A stretch of 64,000 nucleotides of DNA from JAKFWI01 sp031398975. GTDB taxonomy: Bacteria > Pseudomonadota > Alphaproteobacteria > Caulobacterales > Aquidulcibacteraceae. The notes under the pieces are model-generated. The model made no database searches and had not been told where the DNA came from. It saw nothing but the letters and a program-made list of their open reading frames with translations. Location of the stretch: assembly GCA_031398975.1 (NCBI GenBank), contig JANNOI010000045.1:29756-93755 (forward strand), given 5' to 3'. The position numbers and the translations under genes are program-made. Below, one piece after another: positions 34,442 to 43,011 of this stretch. Numbering within the stretch: position 1 is the stretch's first letter; the number at the start of each line of letters is the position of its first letter.

Positions 34442-35823
34442 GGCGGCAACTCCGAAGGGTTCAGCGCACGGCACACGCCCTCGCGCTCAAGCCGGGCGGC
34501 CAGGCGCAACAGGCGCGCCTCGCTCCAAGGCGGGCCGACGAGTTGGACCCCGACCGGAAGCCCCTCGATCACCGGCGCTGTGACCACGGGCAGGCCGATG
34601 AAGCTGAACACCTGGGTGTAGAGCCCGGCAGTGGCGCGCACGGACAAGGCCTTGCCGCCCATGTCGATGCTCGCCTGGCCGATCGGGGGCGCGGGGAACG
34701 GGGTGGCGGGCGCGAGCAGCACGTCGAAGCGTTCAAACAAGACTTTGGTCTGATCGCGGAACCAGCGGCGGAAGCGCTGGGCGCGCAGCGCGAGCGCCCC
34801 CGGCGCAAGTGCGCCCGCAATCAGGCGGTCGCGCACGGCGGGGTCGTAATCGCCCGCCCGCGTGCGCAGATCGTCCAGGTGCAGCGCGCCCCCCTCCGCG
34901 GCGGTGAGGCAGAAGGCCGCCGCGCGCGCCGCCGCCGCGTGGGGCAGGGCGGCGCGCTGCGCCCCCAGGGCGGCCGCGACCCGATCGAGCCCGAAAAGCG
35001 CTTCAGGGCTTGCGTCCTGCCGGAAGAAATCCTCGAGGCTCGCCACGCGCAGCGTGTCGGGGCGCGTCAAGTCGGGAAGCGCCGCGCCGGCCGGACGGGC
35101 GGCTTGACTTTGATCGTGTTCGTCGCGGCCCTGCAGCGCGTCATAGGCGCAGGCGAGATCAGGCGCGGTGCGCGCGAACGCGCCCACATGGTCGAGGCTG
35201 TGCACGAACGGGAACACGCCGCGCCGCGATAGCCGCCCGAACGTGGGCTTCAGCCCGAACACCCCGCACAAGGCCGCCGGCACGCGCACCGAGCCGTTGG
35301 TGTCGGAGCCGAGGCTCAGCGGGCAGAGCCCCGCCGCCACCGCCGCGCCCGATCCGCCCGAGGAGCCCCCGGCGATGCGCGTGCGGTCGTGGGGGTTGCG
35401 GGTCGCGCCGTAATGGGCGTTTTCGGTTGCAAAGCCGTAGGCGAACTCGTCCATGTTGAGCGCGCCGATAAGCACCGCGCCCGCACGCTTCAGCTGCGCC
35501 ACGGCGAAGGCGTCCTCGACGGCAGGAGGCGCGTCCGCGCGCAGCTTCGCCCCGGCCAGCGTCGTCTTACCCGCGACGTCGAACAGATTCTTCACCGCGA
35601 ACGCCGCGCCCGCCAGCGGCCCGGGATCGTCTCCGCGCGCCAATCGGGCGTCGATCGCGCGCGCCTGCGCGATCGCCTCGGCCTCGAACCAGGACGTAAA
35701 GCAGTTCAAGTCCCGGTCGCGGCGCCGGGCGTGGGTGAGCGCGCCCTCGATCGCGGCCTCGGCGCTGAGCGCGCGGGCGCGCACGGCGGCGGCGATGTCG
35801 AGCGCGGTCGCGTCCGGGCTCAT
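34438..35823 (-). CDS. hpxY: AtzE-family amidohydrolase HpxY
   Basis: 461 aa amidase-signature enzyme. The catalytic triad is visible: Lys78 in AFAVKNLFDV, Ser154 in GGSSGGS and Ser178 in GSDTNGSVR. It matches AtzE/HpxY, which needs a small AtzG-like partner encoded just upstream (hpxX). AtzE hydrolyses 1-carboxybiuret; HpxY is assigned to oxalurate-derived amides. Here it should act on the oxalurate made by PucG. ATG at 35823 overlaps hpxX (ATGA). Confidence 0.92.
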   Translation of the reverse strand: MSPDATALDIAAAVRARALSAEAAIEGALTHARRRDRDLNCFTSWFEAEAIAQARAIDARLARGDDPGPLAGAAFAVKNLFDVAGKTTLAGAKLRADAPPAVEDAFAVAQLKRAGAVLIGALNMDEFAYGFATENAHYGATRNPHDRTRIAGGSSGGSGAAVAAGLCPLSLGSDTNGSVRVPAALCGVFGLKPTFGRLSRRGVFPFVHSLDHVGAFARTAPDLACAYDALQGRDEHDQSQAARPAGAALPDLTRPDTLRVASLEDFFRQDASPEALFGLDRVAAALGAQRAALPHAAAARAAAFCLTAAEGGALHLDDLRTRAGDYDPAVRDRLIAGALAPGALALRAQRFRRWFRDQTKVLFERFDVLLAPATPFPAPPIGQASIDMGGKALSVRATAGLYTQVFSFIGLPVVTAPVIEGLPVGVQLVGPPWSEARLLRLAARLEREGVCRALNPSELPP

Positions 35824-35999
35824 GGCTCGAATACGGAAGGCTGGGCGGCGTCGGGCGGCAGGGGGACGGCCTCGAACGTGGCCGCCATGGCCAGCAGCAC
35901 GCCGAGATGGCCCGCCACGTTCGCGCGCGAGCCCTCCACCAGCGCAAGGCCCAGCGCGTCGGCCAGGCTTTCAACAACCGCTTCGAGGTCGGCGCTCAT
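35820..35999 (-). CDS. hpxX: AtzG-like small subunit HpxX (DUF4089)
   Basis: 59 aa, easily missed. The sequence (LADALGLALVEG ... NVAGHLGVLLAMAATFEAVPLP) has the GLxL-xxxVxxHLxxLLxMAxxxExxPLP pattern of AtzG/HpxX, which forms a heterodimer-type complex with the AtzE/HpxY amidase. ATG at 35999 overlaps puuE, and the stop overlaps hpxY, so stoichiometric translation with HpxY is likely. Confidence 0.9.
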   Translation of the reverse strand: MSADLEAVVESLADALGLALVEGSRANVAGHLGVLLAMAATFEAVPLPPDAAQPSVFEP

Positions 36000-36910
36000 G
36001 CGGGCGCCGTGTACGGATGGCGCGACAGCCAATGGCGCGCAATGTCGATCCGCCGCGCAACCCAGACTTTGGAATGCGCCTCGACATGCTCCAGGAAACG
36101 GCCAAGCGCGTGCGCGCGCCCGGGCCGGCCCACGACGCGGCAATGCAGGCCGATCGACATCATCTTCGGCGCGGTTTCGCCCTCCGCGTAGAGGGCGTCG
36201 AACGTGTCGCGCAGATAGGCGAAGAATTGATCGCCATTGGTGAAGCCCTGCAGGGCCACGAAGCGCATGTCGTTGGCGTCGAGCGTGTAGGGAACGATGA
36301 GGCGGGGCCGGCCGTGGGCGGCGTCGTAATACGGCAGATCGTCCGCGTACGAATCGGAATCGTACACAAAGCCGCCTTCCTCGGCGACGAGGCGGGCGGT
36401 GTTGGGGCTGGTGCGGCCCTGATACCAGCCGAGCGGGCGCGAGCCCGTCACCGCGGTGTGCAGCGCCACCGCCTCCGCGATATGGGCGCGTTCGACCGCC
36501 TCGGGCACGTGCTGATAATCGATCCAGCGCAGGCCGTGGCTGGCGATCTCCCAATCCGCCCCCGTCATGGCCGAAACCGCCTCGCGGTTGCGCGCCAGCG
36601 CGCTCGCCACGCCGAACACGGTCACCGGAAAGCCGAAGCGGGCGAACAAGTCCCGCAGCCGCCAGAAGCCGGCGCGCGCCCCGTATTCATAGAGGCTTTC
36701 CATCGCCATGGCGCGTGCGCCCGGGATGGCTTGGGCCCCCACCATCTCGGAGAGGAAGGCTTCTGAGCCGGCGTCGCCGTGCAGGATCGAATTCTCCCCG
36801 CCCTCTTCGTAATTCAGCACGAATTGCACCGCGATGCGCGCCCCGCCCGGCCAGTCCGCATGCGGGGGCCGCCCGCCATAGCCCACGAGGTCGCGCGGAT
36901 AAGGGCTCAC
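35996..36910 (-). CDS. puuE: Allantoinase PuuE (polysaccharide-deacetylase fold)
   Basis: 304 aa. Metal-independent allantoinase, hydrolysing allantoin to allantoate. Diagnostic: PRDLVGYGG near the N-terminus, RIAVQFVLNYEEGGENSILHGD, WEIASHGLRWIDYQ, LGWYQGRTSPNTARL, YDSDSYADDLPYY, and the C-terminal IGLHCRVVGRPGRAHAL. GTG at 36910 overlaps the pucG stop (GTGA); it gives the normal family length. Confidence 0.95.
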   Translation of the reverse strand: MSPYPRDLVGYGGRPPHADWPGGARIAVQFVLNYEEGGENSILHGDAGSEAFLSEMVGAQAIPGARAMAMESLYEYGARAGFWRLRDLFARFGFPVTVFGVASALARNREAVSAMTGADWEIASHGLRWIDYQHVPEAVERAHIAEAVALHTAVTGSRPLGWYQGRTSPNTARLVAEEGGFVYDSDSYADDLPYYDAAHGRPRLIVPYTLDANDMRFVALQGFTNGDQFFAYLRDTFDALYAEGETAPKMMSIGLHCRVVGRPGRAHALGRFLEHVEAHSKVWVARRIDIARHWLSRHPYTAPA

Positions 36911-38169
36911 GCCGCCCGCTCCGTCTCGCGGTAGTACGCCAGCGCCGCATCCACCGCCGCGCCCGCCGGGGCGCGGAAACCGTGGTGGCGCAGCACCGCC
37001 TCGAACGCCGCCAAGGTGTGCAGCACGCAATGCTTGTGGGCGTTGTAGCCCATCGCGCCGATGCGCCAGATCCGGCCCACGAGCGGCCCGAACGAGGAGC
37101 CGATCTCGATCTGGAAATCCTCCCGCATGGCTGCGCGCACGGCCTCGCCATCGACGCCCGCGGGGATTTCGATGCCGGTGACGTTGGTCATTTTATACGC
37201 GCGGTCGCCGAACACGGTGAGCCCCATCGCCTCGATCCCGGCGCAGACGGCCGCGCCCGCCTGGGCGTGGCGCGCGAAGCGGGCGGGCAGGCCCTCCTCC
37301 AGCGCGAGGCGCGCGCATTCGCGGGCGGCGTAGAGGAGGGTGGCGCTCTCGGTATGGTGGTTGACCCGCCGGGGGGACCAATAATCGAGGATCATCGCCA
37401 GATCGAAATAGTTCGACGCGATGCGGGGCCCAGGGCCGTTCTGCGCGCCCGCGCCGGCAAGCCCCCGCTCCACATGGCGGCGCGCGAAGATGTGCTCGGT
37501 CGCGCGGTCCGAGAGCGTGAGCGGCGCGACCCCCGCGGGCCCGCCCAGGCATTTCTGCAGGCCGGCGGAGACGATATCGGCCCCCCACGCGGCGGCGGAG
37601 GCGGGCATGCCGCTCAAGGTCGCGGTGGCGTCCACGAAGGAAAGCGCGCCGTGGCGCGCGCAGATCTCGCCCAGGCCCTCCAGCGGCTGGGCCATGGTGG
37701 TGGAGGTGTCCCCGTGCACGGCCGCGATCAGGACCGGGCGCGCGCGCGCGGCGGCGGCCTCGATCCGCTCCAGCGGGACCACCTCCCCCCAGGGCGCCTC
37801 CACGACGGAAACCTCGCCCCCGCAACGCGCCGCGATCTCCTGCAAGAGCAGCCCGAACCGCCCCGCGCTCACCACCAGCACCGCGTCCCCCGGCGCGATC
37901 ACGGAGACGAAGGCCGCCTCGATCGCGGCCCGGGCCGAACCGTCGATCAGCAGCGTGGCGCGGTTTTCGGTGTCGAACACGGCGCGGTAGAGCGCCATCG
38001 TCTCGTCCATGGCGCGGGTGAATTCGGGGTCGAACTGGCCCATGAAGCCGGCCGACATCGCCCGCAGCACGCGTGGATGGGCGTTGGCCGGGCCTGGCCC
38101 CATCAGCAGCCGGGGCGGGGGGTCGATCTCGCCGAAGGGTGGAAGGCGAGAATTGGGAAAAGTCGTCAA
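36907..38169 (-). CDS. pucG: (S)-ureidoglycine-glyoxylate aminotransferase
   Basis: 420 aa class V PLP aminotransferase. It transfers the amino group of ureidoglycine to glyoxylate, yielding oxalurate and glycine. Features: LLMGPGPANAHPRVLRAM at residue 21, HGDTSTT, and PLP-lysine Lys206 in SAGLQKCLGGP, as in PucG and alanine-glyoxylate aminotransferases. TTG at 38169 overlaps the allC stop (TTGA) and gives the family length; it fits the overlap pattern of the whole chain. The presence of hpxWXYZ supports oxalurate as the product. Confidence 0.9.
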   Translation of the reverse strand: MTTFPNSRLPPFGEIDPPPRLLMGPGPANAHPRVLRAMSAGFMGQFDPEFTRAMDETMALYRAVFDTENRATLLIDGSARAAIEAAFVSVIAPGDAVLVVSAGRFGLLLQEIAARCGGEVSVVEAPWGEVVPLERIEAAAARARPVLIAAVHGDTSTTMAQPLEGLGEICARHGALSFVDATATLSGMPASAAAWGADIVSAGLQKCLGGPAGVAPLTLSDRATEHIFARRHVERGLAGAGAQNGPGPRIASNYFDLAMILDYWSPRRVNHHTESATLLYAARECARLALEEGLPARFARHAQAGAAVCAGIEAMGLTVFGDRAYKMTNVTGIEIPAGVDGEAVRAAMREDFQIEIGSSFGPLVGRIWRIGAMGYNAHKHCVLHTLAAFEAVLRHHGFRAPAGAAVDAALAYYRETERAA

Positions 38170-39410
38170 GGCCGGCGCTCCCGTTCGAGCAGGTGGAGGA
38201 ACGCCATCAGCGCCTCGAGCGCGGCCTGTCCGTCCTCGGGGCGCACGCTCTCGTCGCGATGGTGGCTGAGCCCGCCGGCGCACCGGATGAAGAGCATGGC
38301 CGCCGGCGCAAACCGCGCCAGGATCATCGCGTCATGGCCCGCCCCGCTCACCAGACGCAAGGCGTCAAAACCGCGCTCCGCCACGGCCTCGCCCAGCAGA
38401 TCGGTCAAGCGCGCATCCATGGGCGTGGCCGGCAGATCCTGCACGCGCGTGACGGCGGCCTCGACGCCGCGCGCGGCCGCGACGGTCTCGATGCAGCGGA
38501 GAATGGCGCCAAGGGCTGCGTCGCGCCGGTCGTCGGCGCCCGCGCGGATATCGACCGTGAACTCCGCCCCGCCGGGCACCACGTTGGGCGCGCCCGGCCG
38601 CACCGCGATCCGCCCCACCGTGGCGACGAGATCGGCCGCGCCCGCGCGCGCGATCGCCTCCACGCCCAGCACGATCTCGGCGGCCGCGGCGAGCGCGTCG
38701 CGCCGCAGCGCCATCGGCGTCGTGCCGGCATGGCCGGCCTGGCCCGAAAGCCTCACTTGCAGGCGGATCTGCCCGGCGATGGCGGTCACCACCCCAAGCG
38801 GCGCGCCGGCGGCCTCCAGCGCCGGGCCCTGCTCGATATGGGGCTCGAGGAAGGCAAGGATCTCGCTGCGCGCGCGGGCGGCGTCCTGCGTTGGCGCGGC
38901 GGCGCCGAACGCGACCAGCGCTTCCTTGACCGAGACGCCCGCCGCGTCGCGCGCCTCCAGGTCCGGGCGTTCGCCGATGAAGGCGCGGCTCGCATTCATC
39001 GCGGCGGGAAAGCGCGAGCCCTCCTCGTCGCCGAAGGCCGCCACCTCGATCGCGAAGGAAAGCCGCCGCCGCTCCTCCGCCAGCGTCTCGACGCAGGCGA
39101 GGCCCAAGAGCACGCCCAGCATGCCGTCGAACGCGCCCCCGTCCCGCACCGAATCGACGTGGCTGGCGATCACCAGAGCCGGCGCCCCGGGGGTCAGACC
39201 TTCGTACCGCCCGATCAGCGTGGCGAGCGCGTCCCGGCGCACCTGAAGCCCCGCCGCCTCCATCCAGGCGCGGATCTTGTCCAACGTGGCGGCGTGCGCG
39301 GGAGTGAGATAAGGGCGGTCGAGCAGCCCCTCCGCTTCGCTGAAGGGGGGGTCGCGCAGGGCTTCGCACCGCGCCACCGCGCGCGCGCCCAGACCCTCGC
39401 TCACCAGCAT
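38166..39410 (-). CDS. allC: Allantoate amidohydrolase (M20 zinc hydrolase)
   Basis: 414 aa. Hydrolyses allantoate to ureidoglycine, CO2 and ammonia. M20/hydantoinase-carbamoylase features: ASHVDSVRDGGAFDGMLGVL (metal ligands His and Asp), FGDEEGSRFP, EPHIEQGPALE, GQAGHAGTTPMALRRDAL, SGAGHDAM, and the final HHRDESV. ATG at 39410 overlaps hpxW by 10 bp. Confidence 0.92.
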   Translation of the reverse strand: MLVSEGLGARAVARCEALRDPPFSEAEGLLDRPYLTPAHAATLDKIRAWMEAAGLQVRRDALATLIGRYEGLTPGAPALVIASHVDSVRDGGAFDGMLGVLLGLACVETLAEERRRLSFAIEVAAFGDEEGSRFPAAMNASRAFIGERPDLEARDAAGVSVKEALVAFGAAAPTQDAARARSEILAFLEPHIEQGPALEAAGAPLGVVTAIAGQIRLQVRLSGQAGHAGTTPMALRRDALAAAAEIVLGVEAIARAGAADLVATVGRIAVRPGAPNVVPGGAEFTVDIRAGADDRRDAALGAILRCIETVAAARGVEAAVTRVQDLPATPMDARLTDLLGEAVAERGFDALRLVSGAGHDAMILARFAPAAMLFIRCAGGLSHHRDESVRPEDGQAALEALMAFLHLLERERRP

Positions 39411-40978
39411 GCCACGGCCCCGTCGCTGCGCGGGTCGCTTGCGCCCTCCAGCACGCCGTCGGCGCGCCGTACGATCGCCCCGGCATGGCCCATCAGGTCG
39501 CTGAAGGCCGGCGCGAGCTCCACCGGGTGCCCCGCTTCGGCCAGCGCGGCGGCGAGGGCGGGATCGAAGCGGTTTTCCAGGCGCAAGGCGATGCTCGGCT
39601 CTCCCCAGGTGCGCCCCAACAGCCAGCGCGGGGCGGTGACGGCCTGCTGCAGGCCCTGGCCATACTGCGCGTAGCGGGTGAAGAGGGCGGCCTGGAATTG
39701 CGGCTGCCCCTCCCCGCCCATCGCCCCGTAGACCATCACCCGCCCATCCGCAAAGCGGGCGAGCGCGGGGTTCAGGGTGTGGAACGGCTTGGCCCCAGGC
39801 CGCAAGGCGTTGCGCGCAGCGGGGTCGAGGGAAAAACTGCAGCCCCGGTTCTGCCAGATCACCCCCGTGCGGGGCAGGACGAGGCCGGAGCCGAACTCGA
39901 AATAGACGCTCTGGATCAGGCTTACCGCAAGGCCCTCACCGTCCACCGCGCCGAGCCACACCGTTCCGCCCGGCCCGATGCCCGGCCCCCAGGGCGCGGC
40001 GCGACGGGGATTGAGCGCGGCCGCCATCTCGTCGAGGTCGTCATGGTCGTCGAGCAGCGCCTGGGGGTCGAGACGCATGGCGGCGGGATCGGCGATCTCG
40101 CGGTCGCGGATGCGAAAGGCGGCCTTGGCGGCCTCCACCAGCCCATGCACGTGGCCGAAGCCCTCCGCCGGCCCCGGGCTCAGCCGGTCGAACAGGGCGA
40201 GCATGAGCAGGGAGGCCAGTCCCTGTGTGGGCGGGGGCGTGTTGAAGAGGCGCGCGCCCGCTATCGGCACGGTGAGCGGGGCCGTGGTCCGGGCGGCGTG
40301 GCCGGCGAGGTCTTCGAGGCCCACCGGCGCGCCGAGATCGGCGAGATCGGCGGCGAGGTCCTGCGCCAGCGCGCCGCGGTAGAAGCCGTCGAACCCGTCC
40401 GCGGCGAGGCGCTCGAGCGTGCGGGCCAAGCGCGGCTGGGTGAGCAGGGCTCCCTCCGCGATCGCTCCGCCGCCCGGCGCGAACGCCTCCGCGAAGCCGG
40501 CGACGGGGGTGAGCTCGGCCTGCTTCAGGCGCGCCGCCGCTGCGAGGCTCGCCGAAGCCGGCGCGCCTTCGCCGGCGTAAAGGATGGCGTCGCGCAACAG
40601 CCGCGCGCGGGGCAGGGCGCCCCCGGCGTGGGAAAGCGCCGCCGCCCAGGACGACACCGCCCCCGCCACGCTATTGGCCGCCGGCGCCCCGCGCGACGGG
40701 ATCGCGGAAAGCCCCGCATAGAAGGCGCGCGTCGTGCGCGCCCCTGCGCCCCCGCACCCCTCGATCGTCACCGGCGCTGCGCCCGGCGCCGCGATCAGCC
40801 AGAACCCATCCCCGCCGAGGCCGGTCATGTGCGGGTAAACCACGCCGAGCACGGCGGCCGCCGCGACCGCGGCCTCCACCGCATTGCCGCCCTCCTGCAG
40901 CACGCCAAGGCCCGCCTGGCTCGCCAGATGGTGGGGGGAGGTCACCATGCCGCGTCGGGAGCGGGGCGTGCTCAGCAT
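39401..40978 (-). CDS. hpxW: Oxamate amidohydrolase HpxW (gamma-glutamyltransferase-family Ntn hydrolase)
   Basis: 525 aa. Self-processing Ntn hydrolase: the predicted nucleophile is Thr339 in GPGGTVWLGAVDGEG, where cleavage makes large and small subunits. The N-terminal VTSPHHLASQAGLGVLQEGGNAVEAAVAAAAVLGVVYPHMTGLGGDGFW is typical of the family. No signal peptide is seen, unlike periplasmic gamma-glutamyltransferases. In Klebsiella HpxW releases ammonia from oxamate to give oxalate, and hpxXYZ are beside it as here. It is the first gene of the 15-gene chain, and ATG at 40978 faces the divergent promoter region. Confidence 0.88.
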   Translation of the reverse strand: MLSTPRSRRGMVTSPHHLASQAGLGVLQEGGNAVEAAVAAAAVLGVVYPHMTGLGGDGFWLIAAPGAAPVTIEGCGGAGARTTRAFYAGLSAIPSRGAPAANSVAGAVSSWAAALSHAGGALPRARLLRDAILYAGEGAPASASLAAAARLKQAELTPVAGFAEAFAPGGGAIAEGALLTQPRLARTLERLAADGFDGFYRGALAQDLAADLADLGAPVGLEDLAGHAARTTAPLTVPIAGARLFNTPPPTQGLASLLMLALFDRLSPGPAEGFGHVHGLVEAAKAAFRIRDREIADPAAMRLDPQALLDDHDDLDEMAAALNPRRAAPWGPGIGPGGTVWLGAVDGEGLAVSLIQSVYFEFGSGLVLPRTGVIWQNRGCSFSLDPAARNALRPGAKPFHTLNPALARFADGRVMVYGAMGGEGQPQFQAALFTRYAQYGQGLQQAVTAPRWLLGRTWGEPSIALRLENRFDPALAAALAEAGHPVELAPAFSDLMGHAGAIVRRADGVLEGASDPRSDGAVACW

Positions 40979-41231
40979 CGCCCGTCCGCGCGTGAGAGGT
41001 TCACCTGATCCATTTCCGCAATAGAAACCATGACCGCCCGCCGCGCCCAGCCCGGCCGGCCCCGCCGCGTCACAAAGCCCAATTAAACGCCACCGTCCAA
41101 GAGGTTGTATACAAAACTGCCCGCGATCGTGGCAAATTCCAACCGCGATTGTGCCCGCCTTTACACGACCCCGCGGAGCTTCCACCCTGGCGCCGGCGGG
41201 CGCTGCGCCGCAACGCAAGGATGCAAGACCT
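40979..41231. promoter_or_regulatory. Divergent promoter region of the purine island
   Basis: 253 bp between hpxW (minus) and uraH (plus), the only sizeable gap between the two halves of the island. Lower GC than its surroundings around 41090-41150. A 10-bp palindrome lies in the middle. Confidence 0.75.
41105..41114. promoter_or_regulatory. Palindromic operator candidate TTGTATACAA
   Basis: Perfect 10-bp inverted repeat, 127 bp from the hpxW start and 118 bp from the uraH start. Its GTATAC core is of the kind bound by GntR-type (FadR subfamily) regulators. A FadR-type gene is at 58002-58805, and Klebsiella hpx genes have a GntR regulator (HpxS). Confidence 0.5.
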
Positions 41232-41579
41232 TTGGGCCGCCTCACAACCCACGTACTCGACACCGCCCATGGCCGCCCCGCCGAAGGGGTGCCCGTGCGC
41301 CTGCTGGCGCAGGAAAGCGGGGCGGTGCTGGCGGAAAGCCGCACCAATGCCGATGGCCGGTGCCCGCAGCCGCTGCTCGAGGGGGAGCGCTTCGAGGTGG
41401 GCGCGTACGTGCTGGAGTTCCGGGTCGCGGCGTATTTCCGCGCTTGCGGGGCTGTGCTGGCCGATCCGCCGTTTTTGGATAAAGTGGCGATTGCGTTCGC
41501 CATCGCCGATGAGGGCGGCCATTACCACGTGCCTTTGCTGATTTCCCCTTACGGCTATGCCACCTATCGCGGGAGCTGA
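41232..41579 (+). CDS. uraH: 5-hydroxyisourate hydrolase
   Basis: 115 aa transthyretin-like enzyme, opening 5-hydroxyisourate to OHCU. Motifs: RLTTHVLDTAHGRPAEGVPVRL at the N-terminus (with an active-site His) and the C-terminal YRGS, the family signature; HYHVPLLISPYGYATYRG is complete. TTG at 41232 was chosen because it begins just before the conserved GRLTTHVLD; an upstream extension is of odd composition. First gene of the rightward unit. Confidence 0.92.
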   Translation: MGRLTTHVLDTAHGRPAEGVPVRLLAQESGAVLAESRTNADGRCPQPLLEGERFEVGAYVLEFRVAAYFRACGAVLADPPFLDKVAIAFAIADEGGHYHVPLLISPYGYATYRGS

Positions 41580-41583
41580 ACGG

Positions 41584-43011
41584 GTGCGCGACACGGTGCG
41601 CTTCACGCTGAACGGGGCGCCGTTCGCGCTGCCCAATCCGGCGCCCACGCGCACCGTGCTGGACTGGCTGCGCTACGAGGCGCGTCTCACCGGTACGAAA
41701 GAGGGCTGCGCGGAGGGCGATTGCGGGGCCTGCACGGTGGTGGCGCTGGAGCGGGACGGCGCGGGCCAGGTCCGCGCGCGGGCGCTGAACGCCTGCATTT
41801 TGTTTTTGCCGATGATTGACGGGATGACGCTGCTCACCGTGGAGGGGATCGGCCGCCCCGGCGCCCTGCACGCCGTGCAGGACGCGCTGGTGCAGACCCA
41901 CGGCTCGCAATGCGGCTTCTGCACGCCGGGCATCGTCATGGCGCTCTACGCCCACCACGCCAATGGCGGGGCGAGCGACCTTGGCGCGCTCACCCAGGCG
42001 CTGGCCGGCAATCTCTGCCGCTGCACCGGGTACGGGCCGATCCTCGAAGCCGCACGCCGGGCGCAGGCCTTTCCCGCTTCCCTGCCGGCGCTGATGGAGG
42101 GCCAAGGCGAGGGCCCGCTCGCGGTCGCCCACGCGCAGGACGGAAGACGCCATTCCTTCTACGCCCCGGATACTTTGGAGGATCTGTGCGCGCTCGCGCT
42201 CGCCCACCCGGAGGCCACGCTGATCGCGGGGGGCACGGATGTGGGCCTCTGGGTCACCAAGCAGGGGCGGGTGCTGGAGACGCTCCTCTCGCTCGCCAAG
42301 GTTCCCGAATTGCGGGTGATCGAGGAGAGCGAAAGCGCGATCCGGTTCGGCGCGGCGGTGCGCTACCAGGAGGCGCTGCGCGTCCTGGCGGGGCTGCATC
42401 CGGCGCTCGGAAAGCTCGTTGGCCGGATCGGGGCGATGCAGGTGCGCGAGAGTGGGACGCTTGGGGGCAATATCGCCAACGGCTCCCCGATCGGGGACAT
42501 GGCGCCGGCCCTGATCGCGCTGGGCGCCGAGATCGTACTGCGCCGCGGGGACCGCGAGCGGCGCCTCGTGCTGGAGGATTTCTTTCTGGACTACGGCAAG
42601 CAGGATCGCGCCCCGGGCGAGGTGCTGACGCACATCGTTGCGCCGCGACTGGCGCCGGGTGCGCTGTTTGGAGTGGAGAAGATCTCCAAGCGCTTCGACC
42701 AGGACATTTCCGCCGTGTGCGGAGCATTTCACGTGATCGTGCGGGAGGGCCGTGTCGAGGCCGCGCGCCTGGCCTTCGGGGGGATGGCCGGGACGCCTAA
42801 GCGCGCCCGCGCGGCCGAGGCCGCGCTCGTGGGCGCGTCCTGGAACGCGCAGACGGCCGCAGCCGCGGCGGAGCGTCTCAGCGAGGACTTCACGCCGCTC
42901 AGCGACATGCGCGCGAGCGCGGCCTATCGGCTCGCGGTTGCGCAGGCCCTGCTGCTGCGCTTCCAGGCGGCCCATGACGCGGCGCCGGTCCTGACTTTGG
43001 AGAGCCTCTGA
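41584..43011 (+). CDS. xdhA: Xanthine dehydrogenase small subunit (2Fe-2S and FAD domains)
   Basis: 475 aa. Takes electrons from the molybdenum subunit to FAD and NAD. First cluster EGCAEGDCGACTV with a later Cys, second cluster QCGFCTPG ... LCRCTGYGPI, then FAD domain LIAGGTDVGLWVTK and SGTLGGNIANGSPIGDMAPAL. GTG at 41584 has GGGAG nine to ten bases upstream; ATG at 41557, overlapping uraH, is the alternative. The stop overlaps xdhB (TGATG). Confidence 0.96.
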   Translation: MRDTVRFTLNGAPFALPNPAPTRTVLDWLRYEARLTGTKEGCAEGDCGACTVVALERDGAGQVRARALNACILFLPMIDGMTLLTVEGIGRPGALHAVQDALVQTHGSQCGFCTPGIVMALYAHHANGGASDLGALTQALAGNLCRCTGYGPILEAARRAQAFPASLPALMEGQGEGPLAVAHAQDGRRHSFYAPDTLEDLCALALAHPEATLIAGGTDVGLWVTKQGRVLETLLSLAKVPELRVIEESESAIRFGAAVRYQEALRVLAGLHPALGKLVGRIGAMQVRESGTLGGNIANGSPIGDMAPALIALGAEIVLRRGDRERRLVLEDFFLDYGKQDRAPGEVLTHIVAPRLAPGALFGVEKISKRFDQDISAVCGAFHVIVREGRVEAARLAFGGMAGTPKRARAAEAALVGASWNAQTAAAAAERLSEDFTPLSDMRASAAYRLAVAQALLLRFQAAHDAAPVLTLESL

